This document shows, in pieces, positions 20,058 through 28,136 of a DNA stretch of 64,000 nt (the first letter of the stretch is position 1; each line of letters opens with the position of its first letter). The stretch spans positions 186,001 through 250,000 of the forward strand of contig NZ_MVDD01000004.1 of NCBI RefSeq assembly GCF_002843315.1. Direction: 5' to 3'. The notes beneath the pieces were generated by a model, which saw only the letters and a list, made by a program, of their open reading frames with translations, was not told the origin of the DNA and searched no databases. The DNA comes from Labilibaculum filiforme (lineage in GTDB: Bacteria; Bacteroidota; Bacteroidia; Bacteroidales; Marinifilaceae). The translations under genes and the position numbers were made by a program.

Positions 20058-21479
20058 ATGAATCAAAAGCTATCCTTACATATATCCAAAAAATTACTAC
20101 CTGTATTTTTATTTGGATTCCTTCTTCTATTTTCTGGTTGTGCTACCTATTACATGCAAAACGAAGCTTTTAACAGCTATTTTTTGCAAGGAGATATAGC
20201 TAATGCCGAAAAAGTATTGGATAAGGATAAAAAGAGCAATCGTAACAAAAATAAAGCCTTGTTTTTGCTCAATAAGGGAACTTTATCGTGGATGCAACAA
20301 GACTATGTTGCGGCAACCGACTACTTTAACGAAGCAGACCTATATATTGAGGATCAACGAAAGAGTATTGGCTCGGAAGCATTGGCTCTTATTACCAGTC
20401 CGATGGCTAAACCTTATGTGCCAGAAGATTTTGAAAATGTAATGCTAAATTTCTACAAAGCGTTAAGCTATTTGGAAATGGGAAATACCGAAGCCGCTTT
20501 GGTGGAATGCAGAAGAGTAAATGAGAAACTGTACGCTCTGAACGACAAGTATCCCAAAAATTATCAAAACAGATATAGCGATGATGCATTCGCTCACACT
20601 TTAATGGGATTAATTTACGACTCATCGGGAGATTCGAATAATGCCTTTATTGCTTATAGAAATGCCCTAAAAATTTACGAAGACAATTACCTGAAAAACT
20701 TTAATACACCAGCCCCTCGACAATTGAAAGAGGATTTGCTTCGAACTGCCTATGAAACTGGCTTGATGCAAGATTATGAGTTGTATCGGAATCAATTTGG
20801 TTTTGATTATCAAAAGGCAAACAAGAACGAGGGGGATGTAATTATTATTTGGTTATCGGGTCTTGGTCCGGTAAAAGCAGAATGGAGTATTAATTTTAGC
20901 ACTATAACTGGTCGTGATGGTTACCTTACCATGGCGAATAGTGAAGAGAACATTACCTTGCCATTTTTTGTAGGAAATATGGACCGACAAACTCAAAATT
21001 CGTTTAGTGATTTGGATTTTGTGCGCGTGGCTTTTCCAAAATATGAAGAGCGAGTACCCTACTATACTAATGCGAAGGTTACTGTAAATGATTCGCTTAG
21101 CTATGCTTTGGATAAAGGAGAAGATATCAACGCCATAGCCTTTAAAACGCTTAAAGACCGCATGGTTCGCGAAATGGCTAACTCATTACTTCGCCTTGCA
21201 ACGAAACAAGCCATAGAAAGCTACACCAGAAGTAAGGATCAAAATATAGGTGCACTAGTAAGCATTTTTAATGCCGTTACAGAAAAGGCCGACACCAGAA
21301 ATTGGCAAACCTTACCAAGCTCCATTCATTACACAAGAGTTCGATTGAAAGAGGGAAAACATAGTATTACACTTAGCGTAAATTCTCCGAACGAAGGAAG
21401 TAAAGATCAAGAATTTGATATTGATGTAGAAGCAGGAAAAACAAAATATTTTACTTTTCACAATATGGAGTCACACTAA
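20058..21479 (+). CDS. COG3014 family TPR-containing lipoprotein
   Basis: 473 residues from the ATG at 20058 (a TTG reading two codons earlier has no support). The signal peptide is followed by the lipobox FSGC. The mature protein begins with TPR-like helices (ANAEKVLDKDKKSNRNKNKALFL), contains a second TPR pair near 120-200 (LSYLEMGNTEAALVECRRVN; GDSNNAFIAYRNALKIYED) and a beta-rich C-terminal half. The family is often found downstream of LpoB-like genes, as here, and is thought to take part in envelope assembly; the role is not established. Its last bases overlap the end of the convergent H-NOX-like gene by 9. Confidence 0.82.
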   Translation: MNQKLSLHISKKLLPVFLFGFLLLFSGCATYYMQNEAFNSYFLQGDIANAEKVLDKDKKSNRNKNKALFLLNKGTLSWMQQDYVAATDYFNEADLYIEDQRKSIGSEALALITSPMAKPYVPEDFENVMLNFYKALSYLEMGNTEAALVECRRVNEKLYALNDKYPKNYQNRYSDDAFAHTLMGLIYDSSGDSNNAFIAYRNALKIYEDNYLKNFNTPAPRQLKEDLLRTAYETGLMQDYELYRNQFGFDYQKANKNEGDVIIIWLSGLGPVKAEWSINFSTITGRDGYLTMANSEENITLPFFVGNMDRQTQNSFSDLDFVRVAFPKYEERVPYYTNAKVTVNDSLSYALDKGEDINAIAFKTLKDRMVREMANSLLRLATKQAIESYTRSKDQNIGALVSIFNAVTEKADTRNWQTLPSSIHYTRVRLKEGKHSITLSVNSPNEGSKDQEFDIDVEAGKTKYFTFHNMESH

Positions 21480-22022
21480 CACTTCACTTTTAGAAAGTGT
21501 AAAACAAACCAATTTATTTTTTTCTGAAATACACTCTGTACTTAATGTAAGTTCTTCGTTAAAAAACCTCTGACATCCCATAAATAATCCAATGGCTAAA
21601 TCGACTAATATTTTTTCGGTTTGGAAGCTCATTTGAAAAGTAGAGTCGTTTATTTTAATTGCCCGAAAGTGTGGAATATCGACTTGCATAAAGTTTTCTT
21701 GAATTTTCCCGTGCATAAATTCATCCATCTTTCCCAAAAAATCGAATATATTACTGTTTCCGGCAAAGCTAGGTCGAAACAAAATTACTAGACGGGAAAA
21801 AAGGTACTCTCCAAAATTCTTGACCACATCAGAAACCGAAATCCGCAACTCGAAACTCAACAAATCACACATTTCCACAAACTGATTGTAAGGATAATCT
21901 GCGATAGCTTCGTAAACTCCGTTATTACCAACACCTAAATCGGAAATGATTTTTTCGGCCAGACTAAGGCCATAATCCTTCTCTATCATTTCCAAAAATT
22001 CTGTAAAAAATATCCCCTTCAT
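21471..22022 (-). CDS. H-NOX-like heme-NO-binding domain protein with altered propionate motif
   Basis: A 183-residue single-domain protein with the H-NOX start MKGIFFTEFLEMIE, the GLSLAEKIISDLG segment and the proximal-His helix DEFMHGKIQE (His104), the expected heme ligand. The motif that normally holds the heme propionates, Tyr-x-Ser-x-Arg, is here Phe133-Gln-Thr135-Glu-Lys137. H-NOX proteins bind NO or O2 through heme and signal to a kinase or cyclase, but no such gene is adjacent. It could bind heme weakly, act as a heme-free sensor, or use the conservative changes. It lies tail-to-tail with the COG3014 gene, overlapping by 9 bases, with no clear terminator between. Confidence is high for the fold and moderate for heme binding. 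Confidence 0.8.
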   Translation of the reverse strand: MKGIFFTEFLEMIEKDYGLSLAEKIISDLGVGNNGVYEAIADYPYNQFVEMCDLLSFELRISVSDVVKNFGEYLFSRLVILFRPSFAGNSNIFDFLGKMDEFMHGKIQENFMQVDIPHFRAIKINDSTFQMSFQTEKILVDLAIGLFMGCQRFFNEELTLSTECISEKNKLVCFTLSKSEVLV

Positions 22023-22194
22023 TTTTCTTCCGCTTTTAAATAGTTACAGAAATACACATCGCACTTTATAATAAGCACACTATATTTAATGTATTTAGTA
22101 ACGAATGAGAAAAAAAGAAATTGTGTTCGAGTGGAAATAATGTAAGAGTTTATTTTTCAGATACTAAAAGAGGGAAATTAATCCTGTTATACGC

Positions 22195-23379
22195 CTACAA
22201 ATCGACACTATTTTGAGCATTATTTTCTAATTCGATGAGTAATTTTTGCATGGCAATAAATTTATTTTCATAATCCCAACGGCCTTTATCTTTATTATGG
22301 GCAATTTCGTAGAATTTAACAGCCTCTTTCGGTTGATTCACTTTTTCGTAAATTTCGCCAACGTAAAAAAATGATTCTGCTCGTTCGGGATAATTGGTAA
22401 TAGAATATTTCAAAAAAGCCATGGCTTCGTTATATTTTTCTTCGTCTTTTAATTGAATACAAACACTTTCAATTAAAGAATATGGCAGCTTTTCATTTCT
22501 GCCATAGCTCAATAACACTTTTCGTTGATAATTTTCGGCAGCTTCGACACCATTTTCTACCAAAAGCTGTACATCGGGATATTTATAATCAGTAAAGATT
22601 GTTTCCATACCTTGCATTAAGCTTTTACGATAAAGCGTGTAGTGACTTTCATCGGGCATCCAGGCATAGTGCCATTTTAAATCGGATGGTGCATTTGTTT
22701 CCAAAGAAGAAATTAAAGATTTGCACGAATTTAGCATCTCGGCAGCCTCTTCGGCAAAGGAAACGAACAACTGCTTTCGAATAGATGAATTATTGCTTAA
22801 AAACGAATCTACATCCCTCACAATTGCCTTATTATTCCACCAAAGTACCGGACTAAATGCTAAATATTTATCAAATAATTCGGGTCGTATAGAAAATGCA
22901 TACACTACGAATAGTCCGCTGTAGCTATGCCCCATCACCAAACGCTGTGAATTCATTCTAAAATTTTCCGTCAAAAAAGGAAATACATCCTCTTCAAGTG
23001 TTTTAATGAAATTATCGGCTCCTCCCCGTGTTTTATAGATGTTCTTATTCATTACGGAATCAACGGGAGTCATATCGCGAAAGCGATCGGTATTCGGAAT
23101 TCCAACCACAATGTGTGGAGGAATAAAATGATTGTCCATCAAGAAACTTAGTACCTCGATACCTACATCGAAATTCGTTTCGGCATCCAATAAATAAATG
23201 GTTGGATACTTATAATAGGTATTATCATATTCGTTAGGAAGTAATACTTTTAGGTCACGATATTCTTTCAAAACGGAAGAATATACACGAGAACTACGTA
23301 GATTTTTAATATTTACTTCTGCTGAAGTATTCGAGCAGAGCAAGAAAGCAAATAGAGCCGAGAACAAAATTCGCATCAT
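22195..23379 (-). CDS. Exported alpha/beta-hydrolase (esterase D-like) with TPR tail
   Basis: A 394-residue periplasmic or outer-membrane enzyme. Residues 1-20 are a signal peptide. The esterase domain (PF00756, 25-280) has YPTIYLLDAETNF, the nucleophile elbow GHSYSG (Ser152), and an expected His in DESHYTLY near 265. The final 90 residues form TPR-like helices (YNEAMAFLKYSITNYPERAESFFYVGEIYEK). Esterase D-like enzymes often cleave siderophore or carbohydrate esters. No linked transporter suggests a substrate. It follows an isolated AT-rich gap and does not seem to be in an operon. Confidence 0.85.
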   Translation of the reverse strand: MMRILFSALFAFLLCSNTSAEVNIKNLRSSRVYSSVLKEYRDLKVLLPNEYDNTYYKYPTIYLLDAETNFDVGIEVLSFLMDNHFIPPHIVVGIPNTDRFRDMTPVDSVMNKNIYKTRGGADNFIKTLEEDVFPFLTENFRMNSQRLVMGHSYSGLFVVYAFSIRPELFDKYLAFSPVLWWNNKAIVRDVDSFLSNNSSIRKQLFVSFAEEAAEMLNSCKSLISSLETNAPSDLKWHYAWMPDESHYTLYRKSLMQGMETIFTDYKYPDVQLLVENGVEAAENYQRKVLLSYGRNEKLPYSLIESVCIQLKDEEKYNEAMAFLKYSITNYPERAESFFYVGEIYEKVNQPKEAVKFYEIAHNKDKGRWDYENKFIAMQKLLIELENNAQNSVDL

Positions 23380-23511
23380 AGTAACATTGGTTTAGGTTTA
23401 AAGCTTGGAACAAATTACGATTATTTAAGCTAAGATCAAATATTTAGGCACATTTCAAAGGCAAGCCCTTTACTATTCATATTAATTGTACTGCAAAACT
23501 AAGCATAAAGA

Positions 23512-23538
23512 AAGCCGGAATAAAAATATCCCGGCTTT
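23512..23538 (-). terminator. Terminator of the YceI gene
   Basis: AAAGCCGG and CCGGCTTT around an 11-base loop, lying just after the YceI stop codon. Confidence 0.75.
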
Positions 23539-23558
23539 ACTTTTTAAAAAGTGTGAAT

Positions 23559-24155
23559 TTACTCTAAATACAAATCTAATGTTAATTCGAAATCATCGTA
23601 AATTGTTTTGTCGCCCAAATTATCGAAGAAAGAACCCGATCCGTAACGCACGTCAAATTTTGTTCTATCCAAAACCACTTTTCCGCTAACATGAGTACTT
23701 GCATCGTGCTGATGTAAATTCACTGTGAATTCTACCGATTCGGTTATGCCTTTAATAGTAACACTTCCCTTCACTTTATAATTACCATCGTTCATTTTAG
23801 TGCCTTGTGCAATTACAAATTTTGATTCAGGAAACTTCTCAACGCCAAAAAAATCATCCGATTTTAAATGACCTTCCAACTTATCTTTACTTTCTTCTTT
23901 AAGATCAGTACAAAGGATACTCGTCATGTCCACCACAAAACTTCCGTCTAAAATTTCGCCATTGTCAATCGTTAAATTTCCACTAGCTACTTTTATGGTT
24001 CCGGAATGTTCACCAGTTACTTTTTTACCGAGCCATTCCACGTTACTTTTCGCTGCATTTAGCTTTAAATTTTCTTTTTTTGCAAAAACAGTGCTTGGAG
24101 TTAAAACTGCACTTGCAACCAATGCTGCTATCATTAATAAACCTATTCGTTTCAT
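23559..24155 (-). CDS. YceI-family periplasmic lipocalin-like protein
   Basis: About 198 residues from the ATG at 24155 (MKRIGLLMIAALVASA), which begins a signal peptide; an earlier in-frame ATG lies upstream of a good -7 box and is unlikely. The mature part is the YceI fold: NAAKSNVEWLGKKVTGEHSGTIKVASG, the conserved HLKSDDFFGVEKFPESKFVI near 108-127, and FELTLDLYLE at the end. YceI proteins are beta-barrel lipocalins that bind isoprenoid-like lipids in the periplasm; the exact role is not settled. It has a separate promoter and terminator. Confidence 0.92.
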   Translation of the reverse strand: MKRIGLLMIAALVASAVLTPSTVFAKKENLKLNAAKSNVEWLGKKVTGEHSGTIKVASGNLTIDNGEILDGSFVVDMTSILCTDLKEESKDKLEGHLKSDDFFGVEKFPESKFVIAQGTKMNDGNYKVKGSVTIKGITESVEFTVNLHQHDASTHVSGKVVLDRTKFDVRYGSGSFFDNLGDKTIYDDFELTLDLYLE

Positions 24156-24209
24156 AATTTTTCTATTAATTAATTTTCTATTTTCATTACAACCATGGTA
24201 ATTACTATA

Positions 24210-24217
24210 CAAATGTA
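24210..24217 (-). promoter_or_regulatory. -7 box of the YceI gene
   Basis: TACATTTG on the minus strand fits TAnnTTTG and gives a leader of about 50 bases before the ATG at 24155. No TTG stands at 19-21 bases upstream; the nearest is at 27. Confidence 0.48.
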
Positions 24218-24265
24218 AAGGATAAACCTTTTAGAGTAAATGGACAATTTTCCACTATTGTTGGA

Positions 24266-25144
24266 TTATTTTCTAATTCGACTTCTGTAATCGCTTAATG
24301 TTTGAGATGTATATTTTTTAAAGAAGCGACTAAAGTAAGCGGGATCCTGAAAACCCAATTCGTAAGCTATTTCTTTGGTATTTAAATCGGATGCATAAAG
24401 CATTTTCTTTGCTTCTTTTATCACTCTATTTCTTATTAATTCGCCTGCTGTAATTCCTGTTGTTTTCTTCGTAATCTCATTTAAACAGGTAGCTCGTAAG
24501 TGAAGCAGATCGGCATAGGAAGATACATTTTTTTGTTCTCTATAATTACTATCAATCAATTGTTTAAACTTAATAATTACGGAACCTGGATGCTCTTCGT
24601 CTAAATTGATATCCAAGTCGTGTTGCTCCTCGTATATTCTTCGAGACTCCAATAAAAACAACTTTAATTGTTGCAATAATATCTCGTGCCGATAGCGATT
24701 TTCATTCGCAAATTCTTTTTCCATTAAGTCGGCAATTCCTTTAAATACCACTTGCTGATTGACATCCAAACTAATAATAGATCGAAAATCGGGATTACTA
24801 AACAAGGTAGAATCGGAAACAGAAACTTCCCCACTCTCTTTAACCGCGAAGAAAGCTTCGTTAAATGTAATGGTGTAACCAGTGCATTGTGCATTACTAA
24901 TGAACCGATGCATTAAACCTGGCGGTACAAACAGAATTGAATTTTCGCGTAAGGTATATTCGACATATTTGGTGGCATGTATTGCTTCCCCTTCTTTTAT
25001 CCAGGTGATGGTGTAGAAATTATGCATGTGATCGGCTCCATTCTGCTTTCTAACTTCGTTGCATAGGTTCTGAAGCTTGTGAATGTGGAAAAGTGCTTTG
25101 GATTCTTCGACTTCCTGAAATAATTCTGAAGGTTCTTTATTCAT
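24266..25144 (-). CDS. AraC-family transcriptional regulator with cupin sensor
   Basis: A 292-residue regulator. Residues 25-170 form a cupin-like ligand domain (FYTITWIKEGEAIHATKYVEYTLRENSILFVPPGLMHRF). The C-terminal AraC HTH (about 195-290) has LRATCLNEITKKTTGITAGELI, ELGFQDPAYFSRFFKKYTSQTLSDYR, the family signature. It faces the tRNA-Arg and reads away from it; the adjacent YceI gene reads the same way, so YceI may be a target, but no operator can be shown. Sugars or aromatic effectors are common for the family; here the ligand is unknown. Confidence 0.9.
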   Translation of the reverse strand: MNKEPSELFQEVEESKALFHIHKLQNLCNEVRKQNGADHMHNFYTITWIKEGEAIHATKYVEYTLRENSILFVPPGLMHRFISNAQCTGYTITFNEAFFAVKESGEVSVSDSTLFSNPDFRSIISLDVNQQVVFKGIADLMEKEFANENRYRHEILLQQLKLFLLESRRIYEEQHDLDINLDEEHPGSVIIKFKQLIDSNYREQKNVSSYADLLHLRATCLNEITKKTTGITAGELIRNRVIKEAKKMLYASDLNTKEIAYELGFQDPAYFSRFFKKYTSQTLSDYRSRIRK

Positions 25145-25373
25145 TTACTTTTTTTCGTGTATTAGTAAATTTATGCAATTAATTCCAGACCATGATCTCT
25201 TTTTCTTGTTAATCGATTGTTAAAATTCCTCTTTCTTTAAGTATTCCTAAGCTTTTTTAGACTTAAAGTAGTGTCTTTAGTTGGATATTGAGAAAAATAT
25301 TTCCTTGTAAAATCCTACCTATAAAGTTCTTAGAGAAAACAAACATTTTAATCGTTAAAAAAGCAATAAAACA

Positions 25374-25406
25374 TTTGGACTAGTCGGTCTAAAACCCCTA
25401 TATTTG
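25374..25406 (+). promoter_or_regulatory. Sigma-ABfr-type promoter of tRNA-Arg
   Basis: TTTG (25374-25377), 21 bases, then TATATTTG (25399-25406): a full Bacteroidetes promoter match. The transcript would begin near 25413, about 14 bases before the tRNA. Confidence 0.75.
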
Positions 25407-25426
25407 CAGGGCAATTAAGCAAAAAA

Positions 25427-25500
25427 GGATGCGTAGCATAACTGGATAGTGCACTACGTTACGGCCGTAGAGGTTGGGGGTTCGAATCCCTCCGCGTTCA
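25427..25500 (+). tRNA. tRNA-Arg (anticodon ACG)
   Basis: The cloverleaf can be drawn in full: acceptor 25427-25433 with 25493-25499 (GGATGCG/CGCGTTC, two G-U pairs), T8-A9, D-arm stem GCAT/GTGC with the loop holding GG, anticodon stem CTACG/CGTAG with loop TTACGGC (anticodon ACG at 25461-25463), a five-base variable loop and T-stem GGGGG/CCCTC with TTCGAAT. The discriminator is A25500; CCA is not encoded. ACG is read as ICG for arginine. The gene lies at the left end of three tandem repeats that copy its own 3' end. Confidence 0.95.
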
Positions 25501-25892
25501 CAGAAAACTCAGCAAGAAATTGGTGAGTTTTTTTTATGCACTAAAATGAAAATACATTCGGGGAGGCGAACCCAATTGGGGGTTCGTACCTGGCTCATGA
25601 CGAGGAACGAGGAATCATCCCTCCGCGTTCACAGAAAACTCAGCAAGAAATTGGAGCGTTTTTTTATGCACTAAAATGAAAATACATTCGGGGAGGCGAA
25701 CCCAATTGGGGGTTCGTACCTGGCTCATGACGAGGAACGAGGAATCATCCCTCCGCGTTCACAGAAAACTCAGCAAGAAATTGGTGGGTTTTTTTTATGC
25801 ACTAAAATGAAAATACATTCGGGGAGGCGAACCCAATTGGGGGTTCGTACCTGGCTCATGACGAGGAACGAGGAATCATCCCTCCGCGTTCA
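25501..25892 (+). repeat. Three tandem 130-131 bp units starting at the 3' end of tRNA-Arg
   Basis: Units: 25501-25631, 25632-25761 and 25762-25892. Each begins CAGAAAACTCAGCAAGAAAT and ends ATCCCTCCGCGTTCA, identical to the last 15 bases of the tRNA (25486-25500). All share the hairpin CGAACCC-aattgg-GGGTTCG, an 11-base match to the tRNA T-arm (TTGGGGGTTCG) and a tandem ACGAGGA. The units differ only in the right arm of a terminator-like hairpin and the length of its T run: TGAG+T8, AGCG+T7, TGGG+T8. No ORF is supported across them; the one open frame present simply reads through the repeat and part of the tRNA. Confidence 0.93.
25504..25535 (+). terminator. Intrinsic terminator of tRNA-Arg, inside repeat unit 1
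   Basis: AAAACTCA and TGAGTTTT pair around a 12-base loop and are followed by T. It is perfect only in unit 1; unit 2 has lost pairing and unit 3 keeps it with a G-U pair. Confidence 0.8.
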
Positions 25893-26194
25893 CAAAAAAA
25901 ATCTTACTTAGGCAAAGGGGCTTGCCCCCTCTAAGCTAGAGAATCGCTACCATTTATTTAGTGGCGTTTTTTTGTTTTTAGCTGAAAAATAAATTTTATT
26001 GCATTCATATACGATTTTACTGAGCTTTGTAGCTTCTCCCCTTTCCTTGGAAAGTTTTATGGTTCTGATGGGATTTTGAATTGGGCTTTGATGGGGTTTT
26101 AGAGAGGTTTGGCAGTGTAAAATTTGGTATGTGTGGGAAATACTCGACGTGGAAAAAGCGAAGTGAGATCTAAGTCTTTTGTATGCTTTACTAG
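25893..26194 (+). other. Gene-free stretch between the repeats and the RloB gene
   Basis: 302 bases. They hold a double hairpin (CTTAG ... GGGGC/GCCCC ... CTAAG, 25907-25935), a clear plus-strand terminator at 25945-25973, and a loosely repeated GATGGG(A/G)TTTT (about 26060-26101). No gene is seen. Confidence 0.6.
25945..25973 (+). terminator. Intrinsic terminator downstream of the tRNA repeat array
   Basis: CGCTAC and GTGGCG pair (one G-T) around a 10-base loop and run into seven T. It would stop any read-through from the tRNA promoter before the convergent RloB gene. Confidence 0.78.
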
Positions 26195-26836
26195 TTATAA
26201 TTCTATTTCTAGTATTTCAAACAAACGATAAATTTCAGCTTTTGCCTGTTGAGGATTTTCAGGAGCATATTGCCCTAAAGCTTTTGCTCTTTGATATGCC
26301 ACATTCAAATTTGGCTTTAACCTAGCATATATTCCACTTCCCGAAATATAATATTTTCTACTCTTGTTGTATCTCAAAATTGGTATTGTATTCAACTCTC
26401 TCTCAAATTCAGTATAAGTCCTATAAAATCGGCCTATTTTTTTAATATGTAGCAAATACCAATATTCCAAACAAGGCACATTTACTAATACATCCACATT
26501 TTCAATTTCGGATAATTTTAGATAACATTCATTGAACTCAACCAAAGGAGATTTTCTTCCTCCTTTAAACTCTCTTTCTTCTTTTAAGATGGTATCAAAG
26601 TCAACCATCCATATAGATTGATCGTAATGTTTAGATTCTTCTTTTATCGTCTCAAATTGCTGAGAAATTGTTTTCTTTTTATTTAAATCAGGTTTTATCG
26701 TTAGAGATTTTAATCTTTCAATATCCTTCAACTGATCGAGATACCACTTTTCAGTTTCTCCATCAACGAGAACATAAATAGTCTTATTCCCCTGTCCTCT
26801 TCTCTTTCTTTGACCTTTTCGATTATCTCTATTCAT
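26195..26836 (-). CDS. rloB: RloB-like TOPRIM-fold protein (defence partner)
   Basis: 213 residues from the ATG at 26836 (an ATG two codons earlier is also possible). A very basic N-terminus (NRDNRKGQRKRRGQ) is followed by YVLVDGETEKWYLDQL, whose GETE resembles the TOPRIM glutamate, and WMVDFDTI with Asp79 and Asp81 as the likely metal-binding pair. RloB (PF13707) is named for Campylobacter genes inserted in restriction-modification loci. It overlaps the ATPase gene by 8 bases, so the two are expressed together. The pair is typical of phage defence systems in which an ATPase controls a nuclease-like effector. Nuclease activity here is inferred from the motifs. Confidence 0.83.
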   Translation of the reverse strand: MNRDNRKGQRKRRGQGNKTIYVLVDGETEKWYLDQLKDIERLKSLTIKPDLNKKKTISQQFETIKEESKHYDQSIWMVDFDTILKEEREFKGGRKSPLVEFNECYLKLSEIENVDVLVNVPCLEYWYLLHIKKIGRFYRTYTEFERELNTIPILRYNKSRKYYISGSGIYARLKPNLNVAYQRAKALGQYAPENPQQAKAEIYRLFEILEIEL

Positions 26837-28136
26837 AATCAAGATCTAAATAATAATCACTTAAATTAGGAGTTGCACCCAATTTACCAGCTTTGTAGGC
26901 ATTATACACCGAGCTCTCTTTACGAATTACCGAAGAATCAAAATCATCAAGTGAAAATAAATCAGTACTCCCATCCTCTTTCTTTTCGGTAAACCAAATA
27001 GCATCATTTCTGAAAATATCTTTTTCCATCAATAATTCACGAAGATGTGTTGTAGCTATTAATTGCGATTTTTTAGAATTAACTAAAAAACTTAAAAGAA
27101 AATGTTTTAACAAATCGGGATGTAAAGAAGATTCAAATTCATCAATTGGAAATATTATTTCATTATTAATCAACATATCTAACAAACCACCAAATTCATA
27201 ATAACGCTGAGTTCCTGCAGATTCATCATCAAATGAAAGATGATACTTACCAGTACCATTAACAACATGTTCAAATAACAATTCCTTTGTTGTTATTTTT
27301 TTTTCTGATTTTAGCTTCTTTAATTTAGACTCATAAATTAGTATTTGTTCTGATATAAGATCTGTAAATCCTGACGTTACTACTTGTTCATTTACATCAA
27401 CTACAATATCTGAAATATTAAAATCGGCCTTTTTCAATACTTCAAGTATGGTTCGCTTATCGATCTCTTTTGAATCTAATTTATTAGAAACATAGTCGAA
27501 TAAATTCGATTTCGAATGAACTATTGATTTTAGTTTATTTTGAAACCAATCAATCACATTCTGTAGTTCTATTGATTCTATATTAGTTTTTAAAAAGCCT
27601 CCTAAAACCGTATTGTTCCACAAGGTATTTGCTTCTAAAATTAATTTATGTGCTTTATTAATCTCTATTTTACCTCCAAAAGTAATCCTTGTCAACTGCT
27701 TTTCTATATCAGTTACTCGTTTAAAAACTAATGCCTTATTGGGATTAAAAAATCGCAACTCTTCACTAACAACAGTATTCTTATTTACTTCTAAATCGTA
27801 TAGATATTTAATTCCTTCTTGAAAAAATTCGATACTCAATATTGTATTTTCGTTTGGGGTGTTTGATGAAAATAAAAAAGGACTGACATTAATTGTATCT
27901 GTTTTTTTATCAACAGGTTCCAATATTAAATCTCTGAGAAAATCAAGAGCTTTTAATACATTCGTTTTACCCGAAGCATTTGCGCCATAAATCAAACCTA
28001 ATTTTAATAAACGAACACCTTCCTTAGGTTCAATAATATAATAATCCTCCAAATTATCTGACTTGGCAGCTTCGAATGATAATGTTACTTTGTCCTTTAT
28101 AGAACGAAAGTTTTTCACTGAAAAATTAACTAACAT
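26829..28136 (-). CDS. AAA/ABC-type ATPase, RloA-like (defence partner)
   Basis: 435 residues from the ATG at 28136 (MLVNFSVKNFRSIKDK), the usual start of this family; the extra 22 codons upstream have no similarity. Walker A is GANASGKT (51-58), the ABC-like signature is ESAGTQRYY (about 305) and the Walker B region is IIFPIDEFESSLHP (about 325-338), followed by an H-loop in ATTHL. The middle has coiled-coil regions, so it is an SMC/Rad50/OLD-like ATPase of the AAA_15/AAA_21 type. It is directly coupled to RloB. Such pairs abort infection or cut foreign DNA/RNA when phage is sensed. The exact system name (RloAB, retron-less Septu-like, or OLD-like) cannot be fixed by eye. Confidence 0.86.
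   Translation of the reverse strand: MLVNFSVKNFRSIKDKVTLSFEAAKSDNLEDYYIIEPKEGVRLLKLGLIYGANASGKTNVLKALDFLRDLILEPVDKKTDTINVSPFLFSSNTPNENTILSIEFFQEGIKYLYDLEVNKNTVVSEELRFFNPNKALVFKRVTDIEKQLTRITFGGKIEINKAHKLILEANTLWNNTVLGGFLKTNIESIELQNVIDWFQNKLKSIVHSKSNLFDYVSNKLDSKEIDKRTILEVLKKADFNISDIVVDVNEQVVTSGFTDLISEQILIYESKLKKLKSEKKITTKELLFEHVVNGTGKYHLSFDDESAGTQRYYEFGGLLDMLINNEIIFPIDEFESSLHPDLLKHFLLSFLVNSKKSQLIATTHLRELLMEKDIFRNDAIWFTEKKEDGSTDLFSLDDFDSSVIRKESSVYNAYKAGKLGATPNLSDYYLDLDYE

Noticed and set aside
25474-25674. 66-codon open frame beginning in the tRNA
   Set aside because: It is only a reading through the tRNA and the tandem repeat; the sequence is explained by structural RNA and terminators.
25501-25892. 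CRISPR array
   Set aside because: The units are 130 bases, contiguous, with no variable spacers and no Cas genes.
26020-26110. Degenerate second copy of the CACCCCT element near the RloB gene
   Set aside because: Only short pieces such as CTCCCCTTTCC match; paired ends are absent.
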